Part shown: positions 55,213-63,133 of the stretch, piece after piece
How positions within the stretch are numbered: the stretch's first letter is position 1
Layout of the letters: each line of letters starts with the position of its first letter
Assembly: GCA_963664065.1 (NCBI GenBank)
Contig: OY760942.1
Location: 1,922,001-1,986,000, forward strand
Direction of reading: 5' to 3'
Origin: JABDJL01 sp963664065
GTDB taxonomy: Bacteria > Pseudomonadota > Gammaproteobacteria > Xanthomonadales > SZUA-36
Length of the DNA: 64,000 nt
Translations under genes and position numbers: made by a program
The notes under the pieces: generated by a model
The model's database searches: none
The model's input: only the letters and a program-made list of their open reading frames with translations
Told to the model about the DNA's origin: nothing

Positions 55213-55764
55213 ATGGCAGAAGACAAGACTGCAGAAGATAAAAACACAGAAGACAAGATTGCAGAAGACCAGACTCAGGCTGTTGCTGAACCTGAGGCAG
55301 AACAAATGCAGTTTCAGCTGCAGAAAATGTACTCGAAGGATGTTTCATTCGAGCTTCCAAACGCGCCTGAAATTTTCCAGGACACCGGCCAGGCTGAGAT
55401 CAAGATGAACCTGTCCCAAGTCGTGAACAATGTCAGCGATGAAATATTTGAAGTTATCCTTACAGTCACTGTGACCGCCATGACAGGTGAAAAGACCGCT
55501 TATCTGGCCGAAGTTCACCAGGCGGGCCTGTTCTTGCTGCAGGGTTTCAAGGAGAAAAACCAACACACGGTTTTGAACACGCTTTGCCCACATGCTTTGT
55601 TTCCTTATGCCTGCCGGGTAATCACCGACCTGGTGGCTGATGGTGGCTTCCCGCCGCTGGTTTTGCAGCCAATCAATTTTGAGCAGATATATGCTCAAAG
55701 AATTGCACAAGCCAATGCGCAACAAAGCGAGACTGAAGACATTGAAGTGCAGGGCAACGCCTGA
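55213..55764 (+). CDS. secB: Protein-export chaperone SecB with acidic N-terminal repeat
   Basis: 183 residues, longer than the usual 150 to 165. The SecB core starts near residue 35 (MQFQLQKMYSKDVSFELPNAPEIF) and includes the TVTVTAMTGEKTAYLAEVHQAGLF strands and the HALFPYACRVITDLVADGGFPPLVLQPINFEQIY end. The extra N-terminus is four copies of a five-residue unit (AEDKT, AEDKN, TEDKI, AEDQT). It holds preproteins unfolded for SecA. Located before gpsA, as in E. coli. Confidence 0.93.
   Translation: MAEDKTAEDKNTEDKIAEDQTQAVAEPEAEQMQFQLQKMYSKDVSFELPNAPEIFQDTGQAEIKMNLSQVVNNVSDEIFEVILTVTVTAMTGEKTAYLAEVHQAGLFLLQGFKEKNQHTVLNTLCPHALFPYACRVITDLVADGGFPPLVLQPINFEQIYAQRIAQANAQQSETEDIEVQGNA
55216..55275 (+). 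repeat. 15-bp tandem repeat, four copies, inside secB
   Basis: Four in-frame 15-base units follow the secB start codon directly; the first is GCAGAAGACAAGACT. The copies differ at only a few positions each, which indicates fairly recent duplication by slippage. Confidence 0.8.
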
Positions 55765-55786
55765 TCGCGGTAAATACTGAGTTCTG

Positions 55787-56797
55787 GTGAGCGTGAACGC
55801 TCCAGTGATCGCGGTTATAGGTGCAGGTTCCTGGGGAACCGCCCTGGCCATGCAACTTGATCGTAGTAATTGCCAGGTTATTTTGTGGGGCCGTGACGCA
55901 GATCAATTAAGTCGGATGCAAAAAACGCGGATTAATGCGCGTTTTCTACCAGGATGCGAACTACCAAGCACAATTGCACTGCAAGCAGATCTTGCTACGG
56001 CGATTTCTTGTTCGGATCACGCCCTGGTAGTCGTACCCAGCCACGCTTTTGGGGAAATAATCGAAACCATGTCGCCGATGCTCAAGCCGCGGCAGGGTGT
56101 GGCCTGGGGTTGCAAGGGCTTTGAACCTGGTAGTGGTCGTTTTCTGCATGAAGTGGCACGTGAAAGGCTTGGTGCAGACAAGGCGCTGGCGGTGGTCACA
56201 GGCCCATCTTTTGCTGCCGAAGTGGCTCGGGACCTGCCAACCGCAATTACCATAGCCGGTCAGGATGCCGAATTCACAAGCACCATCGCACAGGCTCTTC
56301 ACGGTGGAAATTTCCGGGCATATACAACGGACGATGTAATCGGCGCCGAACTGGGCGGTGCTGTAAAGAATGTTCTGGCTGTTGCAACAGGAATATGTGA
56401 CGGAATGGAACTGGGTGACAATGCGCGTGCTGCCCTGATAACACGAGGCCTCGCTGAAATGATGCGCCTCGGAACTGTATTATGTGCCCGCCCGGAAACC
56501 CTGATGGGCCTCGCTGGTGCTGGCGACCTGGTTTTAACTTGTACCGGCAATCTTTCAAGGAACCGGCGATTTGGCCTGGCCCTGGGACGGGGCGATAGCG
56601 TGGAAAAGGCGCAGGCTGATATAGGTCAGGTGGTTGAAGGCGTAAATACTTCTGTTGAAGTTCACCGTCTGGCTGAAAAGCACCAGGTCAGCATGCCGAT
56701 TTCAACACAGATCTATGGTCTGATCCATCTGGGCTGGAATCCGGAAGACTGTGTTCAACGGCTTTTATCCCGTGAGCAAAAAGCAGAAAACAGCTAG
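55787..56797 (+). CDS. gpsA: Glycerol-3-phosphate dehydrogenase [NAD(P)+]
   Basis: 336 residues starting with GTG 55787. It reduces dihydroxyacetone phosphate to sn-glycerol 3-phosphate for phospholipid synthesis. The nucleotide motif GAGSWGTALA, the KGFEPGSGRFL segment, GPSFAAEVARDLPTA, the catalytic lysine in ELGGAVKNVLAVA and GLAGAGDLVLTCTG are intact. It follows secB after 22 bases. Confidence 0.96.
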   Translation: MSVNAPVIAVIGAGSWGTALAMQLDRSNCQVILWGRDADQLSRMQKTRINARFLPGCELPSTIALQADLATAISCSDHALVVVPSHAFGEIIETMSPMLKPRQGVAWGCKGFEPGSGRFLHEVARERLGADKALAVVTGPSFAAEVARDLPTAITIAGQDAEFTSTIAQALHGGNFRAYTTDDVIGAELGGAVKNVLAVATGICDGMELGDNARAALITRGLAEMMRLGTVLCARPETLMGLAGAGDLVLTCTGNLSRNRRFGLALGRGDSVEKAQADIGQVVEGVNTSVEVHRLAEKHQVSMPISTQIYGLIHLGWNPEDCVQRLLSREQKAENS

Positions 56798-56839
56798 CCC
56801 ACATATTGCATGAAGGCGGACCGGTGAATGATCGGAGTT

Positions 56840-57298
56840 TCAGCGGGGAAAACCAAGTTGCCGCCAGGCCTCGTACACGCCGATCGCCACGGTATTGGAA
56901 AGATTGAGGCTACGGGATTTTTCGATCATTGGTATGTGCAGGCAACGATTTTTCCCGATCTCGCGAATGACTTCGAAAGGCAGCCCCCTGGTCTCGGGGC
57001 CAAACAACAATCCATCCCCATTCTTGTATTCTGCCCGGGTGTAACTCAATTCTCCCGCCGTTGAGAATGACCAAATACGCATATCCTGTGTTTGTTCGCG
57101 AAACGCGCCCCAGCTGGAATAGCGCCTGGTATTGGTCAACTCGTGGTAGTCAAGACCGGCCCGCTTGACACGTGCATGATCTAATTGAAAACCCATTGGC
57201 TCCACCAGGTGTAGCCGGGCTCCGGTGTTTGCACACAGGCGAATGATGTTGCCGGTATTAGGCGGGATTTCAGGTTGGTACAGAATAATATGCAGCAT
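56840..57298 (-). CDS. trmL: tRNA (cytidine(34)-2'-O)-methyltransferase TrmL
   Basis: 152 residues from ATG 57298 (MLHIILYQPEIPPNTGN), the family start; the longer frame to 57352 runs through a terminator. SPOUT-class knot motifs: LHLVEPMGF, LLFGPETRGLP and IPMIEKSRSLNLSNTVAIGVYEAWRQ-type end. It methylates the wobble base of leucine tRNAs. Convergent with gpsA. Confidence 0.94.
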   Translation of the reverse strand: MLHIILYQPEIPPNTGNIIRLCANTGARLHLVEPMGFQLDHARVKRAGLDYHELTNTRRYSSWGAFREQTQDMRIWSFSTAGELSYTRAEYKNGDGLLFGPETRGLPFEVIREIGKNRCLHIPMIEKSRSLNLSNTVAIGVYEAWRQLGFPR

Positions 57299-57309
57299 GA
57301 ATGATCCCG

Positions 57310-57345
57310 AAATGAAAACGCCCTGCACCGCAAAGGCGGGCAGGG
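57310..57345 (-). terminator. Intrinsic terminator ahead of trmL
   Basis: On the minus strand CCCTGC-CCGC pairs with GCGG-T-GCAGGG around CTTT, followed by CGTTTTC. It lies between the repeat-protein gene and trmL, 13 bases before the trmL start, so it probably ends the upstream transcript. Confidence 0.65.
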
Positions 57346-57387
57346 TGATCATTATAAAGCCTGGTGTTGCTTGGAGATCTACCGGGG

Positions 57388-57723
57388 CTATTTTTTCTCA
57401 ATGATGATGACTTTATCGGTGGTGCTTTCGACTTCTACTTCGATACCGGCGTCACCATGCGACTTATGAATCCCGATAACTTTGTGGCCGTTACCGAGCT
57501 CATGCAACTCACTTAAGTCGAAGTCCTTGCCATCAGAAATCCAAACCATGTTGTCTTCGCACTCATCTACCTCATCGCTGGCGCATTCGGAATGCATGCG
57601 TTTCACGATGACATTGTGTGCTTCGCCGACTGCGTGCAAGGCTTCAATGTCGATATTTCCATCCGAAAAAAATACCAGGTCCTCTCCACATGAAACTTCT
57701 TCGTCCGTTTCGCCATCTGCCAT
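57388..57723 (-). CDS. Acidic repeat protein, probable downstream part of a frameshifted gene
   Basis: 111 residues, strongly acidic. Two tandem units of about 35 residues are visible: EDLVFFSDGNIDIEALHAVG and EDNMVWISDGKDFDLSELHE, each ending in V-I-plus-basic-plus-H, and each preceded by cysteines. It lacks its own Shine-Dalgarno and signal peptide and lies one frame away from the gene just upstream. With one nucleotide skipped at the upstream stop (57728-57730) the two become one exported protein with a third, related unit. I do not recognise the family. Confidence 0.55.
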   Translation of the reverse strand: MADGETDEEVSCGEDLVFFSDGNIDIEALHAVGEAHNVIVKRMHSECASDEVDECEDNMVWISDGKDFDLSELHELGNGHKVIGIHKSHGDAGIEVEVESTTDKVIIIEKK

Positions 57724-57727
57724 GCAC

Positions 57728-58051
57728 TCAATAAACTACGCGTTTGTGCATTTTGTGGTGTCCGCTGCCATCAAAAGCAGCCCCATCCATGTGCGGCATG
57801 TCCATCAGTTCGCCATCCACGTAAATTTCAACACCTTCTGCGGTACGCAGCAGGTCTATTGTTCTGCCGTTTTCCGTGACAATGGTCTCGGACTCGCCAA
57901 TAGCCAGATCACTGATATCGGTTTCAGCTATTTCAAAATCGTTGGGTTTCAGTTGAATCACCATCTTTTCTTTATCACCTGCAAGTGTGACACCGGCGTA
58001 AATAAAGGCCGATAAAATCACCAATAAAGTCATGCTAAATTTGGTTTTCAT
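57728..58051 (-). CDS. Exported hypothetical protein, probable upstream part of a frameshifted gene
   Basis: 107 residues from ATG 58051 (CTGGAG upstream); the first 24 or so form a signal peptide ending AGVTLAG. The mature part is acidic, with VEIYVDGELMDM and a His/Met-rich end (GSGHHKMHKRVVY) that could bind metal. The stop is UGA in the context UAU-UGA-G; reading past it by one base gives ECMADGETDEE, which resembles ECASDEVDECE in the next frame. Either a frameshift mutation or programmed shifting. Family not recognised. Confidence 0.6.
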   Translation of the reverse strand: MKTKFSMTLLVILSAFIYAGVTLAGDKEKMVIQLKPNDFEIAETDISDLAIGESETIVTENGRTIDLLRTAEGVEIYVDGELMDMPHMDGAAFDGSGHHKMHKRVVY

Positions 58052-58227
58052 ATGGAAATCTCCAGGGAATATTTGATTTGCGACGAAGCGAAGGCCCATG
58101 TTTAAAGGCTTTCGCGCTCTCCAGATAAGACGCAAAGCGATTGGAAAGCGTCGCAAAGACTGTAATCCTTTGAAAAACATAAACTAAAGGTGAATTATAC
58201 AGCAAGCTGCCATACGCCTCGGTACAT

Positions 58228-58256
58228 TTGACACACCCCCATTTGAGGGGTATCTT
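58228..58256 (+). promoter_or_regulatory. Candidate nrdJa promoter
   Basis: A perfect TTGACA (58228-58233) is followed after 17 bases by TATCTT (58251-58256). A second possible -10, TATAAT, is at 58318-58323. Both NrdR-like boxes lie just downstream of the first promoter, within the early transcribed region, where a repressor would block initiation. Confidence 0.55.
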
Positions 58257-58263
58257 TTACCCC
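58236..58263 (+). repeat. Mutually exclusive hairpins before nrdJa
   Basis: CCCC (58236-58240 region) can pair with GGGG (58247-58250), and the same GGGGTA can instead pair with TACCCC (58258-58263). The two stems share the G run, so only one can form. They overlap the -10 region, so they may be coincidental to the promoter rather than an RNA switch. Confidence 0.3.
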
Positions 58264-58268
58264 CTCCG

Positions 58269-58284
58269 ACACAACATCTTGTGT
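58269..58284 (+). promoter_or_regulatory. NrdR box 1
   Basis: ACACAACATCTTGTGT is a near-perfect match to the NrdR operator consensus (acaCwAtATaTwGtgt). NrdR represses ribonucleotide reductase genes in response to ATP/dATP. It lies 73 bases before the nrdJa start. Confidence 0.75.
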
Positions 58285-58300
58285 CTATGAAAAAAAAGAG

Positions 58301-58316
58301 GCACAATAAGTTGAGT
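58301..58316 (+). promoter_or_regulatory. NrdR box 2
   Basis: GCACAATAAGTTGAGT matches the NrdR consensus at 12 of 16 positions. It is separated from box 1 by 16 bases, giving a centre spacing of 32 bases or about three helical turns, the arrangement typical of paired NrdR boxes. Confidence 0.65.
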
Positions 58317-58356
58317 CTATAATTAAATAAAACCAAACAATTACAAGAGAATGTTA

Positions 58357-60504
58357 ATGAGCAGCGTGCGCGTTGAGGCCATTGGCACTGATTCACAAGC
58401 AATTCCTTTCCAGGAAGCATCTCTGGACATTTGGGATAAAAAATACCGCCTGAAATCAAAAATAGGTGAATCTATTGATCTTTCCATAGATGACACCTTC
58501 AAACGGGTGGCACGTGCGATTGCGGATGTAGAACAGGGCCAGGATGGCCGCGAGAAATGGTACAGGGAGTTTTTATGGGCCCTGAGGCGGGGAGCCATTC
58601 CCGCCGGTCGTATTACTTCCAATGCGGGAGCTGAAGAGTATAAGCCAGCCACATCTACGATTAATTGCACGGTTTCGGGAATTATCCAGGATTCCATGAA
58701 CGGCATACTGGATAAAGTTCATGAAGCGGGGCTGACTCTCAAGGCCGGTTGCGGCATTGGTTACGAGTTTTCCACCCTGAGGCCAAAAGGAGCATATGTA
58801 TCCGGGGCCGGTGCCTATACATCCGGGCCGCTCAGCTTCATGGATATTTACGACAAAATGTGTTTCACGGTTTCCTCTGCAGGAGGAAGACGCGGAGCCC
58901 AGATGGCAACTTTTGAAGTGGGTCATCCCGATGTCATGGAATTCATCAGGGCCAAACGCGAAGACGGCCGTCTGCGGCAGTTCAACTGTTCGCTGCTGAT
59001 CACCGATGAATTCATGCAAGCGGTTCAGAATGATGATGACTGGCCGGTTGCTTTTCCAATTAACTCGCAGGAAGCAGCGGAATTTAATCTTGATGATCCG
59101 GATACCGTCCTGTGGCGGGAATGGCCATCAACTGAAGATTACGTGATGCGAGAGGATGGACTGGTCGCATGCCGGATTTATAAGTCGATGCCGGCGCAGA
59201 GAATGTGGGACATGATCATGTCCTCAACTTACGATTTTGCAGAACCGGGATTTATTCTCATCGACCGTATCAACGAGATGAACAATAATTGGTTCTGCGA
59301 AAACATTCGCGCTACCAACCCCTGTGGTGAACAGCCGTTACCCCCTTACGGTGCTTGTCTGCTGGGGTCTGTAAACCTGACCCGCTTCGTCGAAGAACCA
59401 TTCACAGATAATTCACGGTTTGATTGGGACGAATACAGGAAGGTCGTTAAAATATTTACCCGTATGCTGGATAATGTCGTTGAAATCAATGGATTACCAT
59501 TGGGTAAGCAGCGAGATGAAATTGCCCGCAAGCGACGGCATGGCATGGGGTTCCTGGGTCTGGGCTCGGCCATGACGCTGCTGGGAATGAAATACGGCTC
59601 TGCTGATTCAGTAGACTTTACAGAGCAGATTGCACGGGAAATGGCCATCGCAGGCTGGGAGGAAGCCCTCGAACTGACGAGGGAGAAAGGTGCCGCGCCG
59701 ATCATGGAAGAAAGCGTTGAAATCACTGGCGAGATGCTTCGTAAGCGACCAGAAATGACGGCCGATGGCTACAAGGTCGGAGATCGAATTCGCGGCAGTA
59801 TATTGCATGCGAAGTACAGCCGTTATATGCAACGCATTGCTGGTCACAAGCCGGAACTTGTAGAGCATCTGGCAAAAGAAGGAGCGCGTTTCACGCATCA
59901 CACATCTATCGCACCTACAGGAACCATATCCTTATCGCTGGCGAATAACGCTTCCAACGGCATCGAGCCGAGTTTTGCACATCACTATAATCGTAACGTG
60001 ATCCGGGAAGGCAAGAAGACCAAGGAAAAAATTGAGGTTTACAGCTACGAATTATTGGCTTACAGGTCACTGGTTAATGAGTATGCAATGCCGGATTCTG
60101 AAGATGATGCCTTGCGTTTGCCTGAATACTTCACTTCGTCAGATGAGATATCACCAAGGGAACACGTGGACATCCAGGCTGCAGCCCAAAAGTGGATTGA
60201 CTCTTCCATTTCAAAGACTGCCAATGTACCGACGGATTATCCTTTCGAGGATTTCAAAGAGATTTATACCTATGCACACAGCAAAGGTTTGAAAGGTTGC
60301 ACGACTTTCAGATTCAATCCCGAAGCCTTCCAGGGTGTATTGGTTAAGAATAAGGATTTAGCCAGTACGACTTACCGCTTTGTATTGTCGGACGGCGAGA
60401 CGGTTGAAGCCAAGGGTAACGAAGAGATTGAATATGATGGTGAAACTCACACGGCCGCCAACTTGTTTGACGCCCTGAAGGAAGGATATTACGGAAAATT
60501 TTAG
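58357..60504 (+). CDS. nrdJ: Adenosylcobalamin-dependent ribonucleotide reductase, large part
   Basis: 715 residues from ATG 58357, chosen for its AAGAG spacing; ATG 58351 is also in frame. Class II reductase that makes deoxynucleotides with coenzyme B12. TSTINCTVSGII carries the first active-site cysteine, NPCGEQPL (Cys323, Glu325) the radical cysteine and glutamate, and APTGTISLSLANNASNGIEPSF the conserved barrel loop. The C-terminal cysteine tail is missing because it is encoded separately in the next gene, as with Pseudomonas nrdJa/nrdJb. Confidence 0.93.
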   Translation: MSSVRVEAIGTDSQAIPFQEASLDIWDKKYRLKSKIGESIDLSIDDTFKRVARAIADVEQGQDGREKWYREFLWALRRGAIPAGRITSNAGAEEYKPATSTINCTVSGIIQDSMNGILDKVHEAGLTLKAGCGIGYEFSTLRPKGAYVSGAGAYTSGPLSFMDIYDKMCFTVSSAGGRRGAQMATFEVGHPDVMEFIRAKREDGRLRQFNCSLLITDEFMQAVQNDDDWPVAFPINSQEAAEFNLDDPDTVLWREWPSTEDYVMREDGLVACRIYKSMPAQRMWDMIMSSTYDFAEPGFILIDRINEMNNNWFCENIRATNPCGEQPLPPYGACLLGSVNLTRFVEEPFTDNSRFDWDEYRKVVKIFTRMLDNVVEINGLPLGKQRDEIARKRRHGMGFLGLGSAMTLLGMKYGSADSVDFTEQIAREMAIAGWEEALELTREKGAAPIMEESVEITGEMLRKRPEMTADGYKVGDRIRGSILHAKYSRYMQRIAGHKPELVEHLAKEGARFTHHTSIAPTGTISLSLANNASNGIEPSFAHHYNRNVIREGKKTKEKIEVYSYELLAYRSLVNEYAMPDSEDDALRLPEYFTSSDEISPREHVDIQAAAQKWIDSSISKTANVPTDYPFEDFKEIYTYAHSKGLKGCTTFRFNPEAFQGVLVKNKDLASTTYRFVLSDGETVEAKGNEEIEYDGETHTAANLFDALKEGYYGKF

Positions 60505-60526
60505 TTAGACGGCGCTTTTTGTGCGG

Positions 60527-60607
60527 CTGACTTCGTTACTCGACTGTTTCGGCATCCTCATTACCTGCTTGGTAACTCCGGTGCTCTCAACAGTCGAGAG
60601 CCTTGTC
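60527..60607. repeat. Intergenic repeat element, copy 1
   Basis: An 81-base element between nrdJa and nrdJb. Outer arms CTCGACTGTT (60539-60548) and AACAGTCGAG (60589-60598) are perfect inverted repeats; inner arms TTACC and GGTAA (60561-60575) form a second stem. A diverged copy lies after nrdJb at 61491-61570, sharing the ATTACC/GGTAA core, the TCC-GTGCTC segment and the end GCCTTGTC. Confidence 0.65.
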
Positions 60608-60733
60608 ACCCACAAAAAATCGCTCGTCCAATTTAAGTTTTTGCATGAATTCAACACATGTAAAAAAATTGCGACAAGGCAATAAAATGGTCTTAAATTA
60701 TCGGGCTCCTGACCAGGGTCCGGAAGGTACACA

Positions 60734-61471
60734 ATGTCAATAAAAATCGATGAACATATAGTCGGCTACGAGGTCGTCAAGCCCGAAGAAGAGAAGGCTG
60801 CGGCACAAGCGGCAGCGCAGGAGAAGGAAGACCGCACAAAGGCCAAGGTCATCCGAATGACAGAGCAAGTTCAGCGGCCTGAAGGTATGGAGTCACTGGA
60901 AGGCTCAACATACAAGATCAAAACACCGCTGGTTGATCATGCGATGTACGTGACCATCAATGACATTATTCTCAATCCCGGTACGGTGCACGAATCGCGC
61001 CGGCCATTCGAGATTTTCATTAACTCCAAGAACATGGACCATTTCCAGTGGATCGTTGCGCTAACCCGGCTCATGTCCGCAGTATTCAGAAAGGGCGGAG
61101 ACGTAGTTTTTCTGGCGGAAGAACTCCAGGCGGTATTCGATCCAAAAGGGGGCTATTTCAAACCGGGCGGTAAGTTCATGCCTTCCATCATCGCTGAGAT
61201 CGGTGCGGTAATTGAGCACCATCTGCAAAAAATTGGCCTAATGGAAAAAGAAGAATTGTCAGAACAACAATTGCTGATTCTTGAAGAAAAGCGTGTCGAA
61301 GCTAAAATTGCCGCTCAAAAAAGGACGCTATTTGCATCTGATGGGAATTCCGAAGAGGACCCTGCGTATCCTGCCTCAGCGACCTTGTGCGGCAAGTGTC
61401 ACACCAAGGCGGTTGTAGTTATGGATAACTGTGCCACATGTCTCTCCTGCGGTTACTCCAAATGTGGTTGA
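60734..61471 (+). CDS. Adenosylcobalamin-dependent ribonucleotide reductase, small C-terminal part
   Basis: 245 residues, matching NrdJb of the split Pseudomonas-type class II reductase. The centre (about 55-165) is a TSCPD-like domain (KTPLVDHAMYVTINDI ... RPFEIFINSKNMDHFQWIVALTRLMSAVFRKGG). The tail carries Cys219, Cys222, Cys233, Cys236, Cys239 and Cys244; a pair of these should re-reduce the active site. ATG 60734 follows GGAAGG. It needs the nrdJa product and is separated from it by 229 bases containing repeat copy 1. Confidence 0.85.
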   Translation: MSIKIDEHIVGYEVVKPEEEKAAAQAAAQEKEDRTKAKVIRMTEQVQRPEGMESLEGSTYKIKTPLVDHAMYVTINDIILNPGTVHESRRPFEIFINSKNMDHFQWIVALTRLMSAVFRKGGDVVFLAEELQAVFDPKGGYFKPGGKFMPSIIAEIGAVIEHHLQKIGLMEKEELSEQQLLILEEKRVEAKIAAQKRTLFASDGNSEEDPAYPASATLCGKCHTKAVVVMDNCATCLSCGYSKCG

Positions 61472-61490
61472 GACTGCGCCAGCTTCACGA

Positions 61491-61570
61491 TTGACTGCGT
61501 TTCTGCGACTTGCTACGCACTTCATTACCCAGATTGGTAATTCCAGTGCTCGCTCGTCACGTGCCTTGTC
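61491..61570. repeat. Intergenic repeat element, copy 2
   Basis: An 80-base relative of the element at 60527-60607. The inner hairpin ATTACC / GGTAAT (loop CAGATT) and the flanking TCCAGTGCTC and GCCTTGTC are kept, while the outer arms have diverged and no longer pair well. It begins 19 bases after the nrdJb stop. Confidence 0.6.
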
Positions 61571-61687
61571 TTCGTAAAGCCGTTTGTGTCTCAAAGTTTG
61601 ATTGCTTTTTGGTAATGCCCATCACGCATTAGGTAAACCGTATTCTGATTGCCTGGAGATAGAATCGAATCCGCCTTCAGAAATTAA

Positions 61688-62215
61688 TCAGGATCGGTTG
61701 CTCATCCAGTCAACGACGGATCCCGCCCACCTTTCCCCATCTTCTTCCTGTATGAAATGACCACCTTGCAAAGTAATATGAGGCTGGTTCCGGGTGCCTG
61801 GAACCAGCTTCAAAAATGCCTGGTCACCACCGCGGGTGACCGGGTCGCTATCGGAAAAGCACAACAACATGGGTTTGTCCCAGGTCTTCAGTACCTGCCA
61901 GGCAGCACGATTTGCTTCGCAGGCCGGATCATCGGGCGAGGCCGGTACAATCATTGGAAAGCGGCGTGCGCCGGCAAGATATGAGTCATCCGGAAACGGC
62001 GCCCTATACGCATTTTCCTCGTTTTCCGTAAGTGGCCCCCGGCCGAAATTATTACAGATCAATCCAGCGTCAAATTCCGGCACCTGCTGGCTATAATCGC
62101 GCCATTTCTCAAATGCACCTGGCATGGGCTGGTCACCGGTTGGCAGGCCGGTATTGGAAAGTGATACACCAGCAAATCGCTCGGGCATTTCGGCCAGCAG
62201 GCGTATGATTATAGA
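61688..62215 (-). pseudogene. Haloalkane dehalogenase remnant, C-terminal half
   Basis: An open frame of 166 residues (ATG 62188) encodes only the second half of an alpha/beta-hydrolase of the haloalkane dehalogenase family: RLLAEMPERF, NTGLPTGDQPMPGAF, a cap region, FSDSDPVTRGGDQAF and the catalytic histidine in LQGGHFIQEEDG. The N-terminal half with the nucleophilic aspartate is absent; in its place starts the divergent lipoprotein gene. Homology seems to run to about 62215. It should not be active. Confidence 0.75.
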
Positions 62216-62237
62216 AGCTTCACCTCAGGAGCTTGCC

Positions 62238-63098
62238 ATGAAGAAAGTTACGCTTGTAACCGTGGCAGCGCTGTTACTAGGTAGCTGCCAACCAGAAGAT
62301 GCCGCTGACCAGACGGTTGATTTAGCCAGGAACGACCCCGCTACACAAGCCCCAGAACTTCTTGTGATACCAGACGACCCTCCCCTCGATATCAATATTT
62401 CACAGATCATTGCCGAATCCCTGAACCACCCTGACAGGCTGGAGACGGACCTGGTGAACGATGCCCGACGATTGCCTGCTCAAGTTATTGAGTTTGCTGG
62501 AATTAAACCGGAAATGCGAGTACTGAACCTGTTTACTGCCGGTGGATATTACGCCGAACTATTGTCAAGGGGGGTCGGGCCAAAAGGCGAAGTGTGGGCG
62601 CATAATCCTCCCCAGTTCTACGATAATTTCGGTAGTGCCGACCTGGATTTTCGTCTTTCTGATCGTCGTTTACCCAATGTAATACGCCATGACCGGATAG
62701 TGGACGACCTGGCCTTGCCGAACGAGAGAATGCATGCGGTTGTAGCTGCCATGGTATTTCACGACCTGTTTTGGCTGAGCGATGACGTGCCTGGCGTTCT
62801 GGGACAGATTTACAATGCCATGCGGCCGGGTGGCCGTATGCTGATCACTGATCATGCTGCGCCAGTTGGTACCGGCGATGAGTTTGCCAGAGGGTTCAAA
62901 GGTAAACACCGAATTGAGGAGGCATATGTCGTGCAGATCATGCAGGAAGCAGGTTTTGATTTGGAAAAATCCAGCGATATCCTGCGTATTCCTGATGATG
63001 ACCGTTCAATGGCATTCTTTGAACCCGGTATGCGTGGAAAACCGACCGACCGGTTTGTGCTGCTGTTTCGCAAGCCTGAACAGGAAACAAACCAATAG
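62238..63098 (+). CDS. Lipoprotein with class I methyltransferase fold
   Basis: 286 residues from ATG 62238 (AGGAG eight bases upstream). A lipoprotein signal ends in the lipobox LLLGSC, so the mature protein is anchored outside the cytoplasm. The rest looks like a SAM methyltransferase: RVLNLFTAGGYYAELLSRGVGPKGEV (motif I region), a variable middle, and MRPGGRMLITDHAA. Several gammaproteobacteria encode such exported relatives; how one would obtain SAM outside the cytoplasm is unclear. Function unknown. Confidence 0.75.
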   Translation: MKKVTLVTVAALLLGSCQPEDAADQTVDLARNDPATQAPELLVIPDDPPLDINISQIIAESLNHPDRLETDLVNDARRLPAQVIEFAGIKPEMRVLNLFTAGGYYAELLSRGVGPKGEVWAHNPPQFYDNFGSADLDFRLSDRRLPNVIRHDRIVDDLALPNERMHAVVAAMVFHDLFWLSDDVPGVLGQIYNAMRPGGRMLITDHAAPVGTGDEFARGFKGKHRIEEAYVVQIMQEAGFDLEKSSDILRIPDDDRSMAFFEPGMRGKPTDRFVLLFRKPEQETNQ

Positions 63099-63133
63099 AG
63101 AGTGCCGATACCTGCCGGCACCCCCTGGAATGG

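Noticed and set aside
57310..57345. In-frame upstream extension of trmL to 57352
   Set aside because: The added residues are translated from a terminator hairpin and do not match the TrmL family start.
58236..58263. Cobalamin riboswitch before nrdJa
   Set aside because: The leader is too short and lacks any B12-box-like sequence; the hairpins seen there are simple G/C-run pairings.
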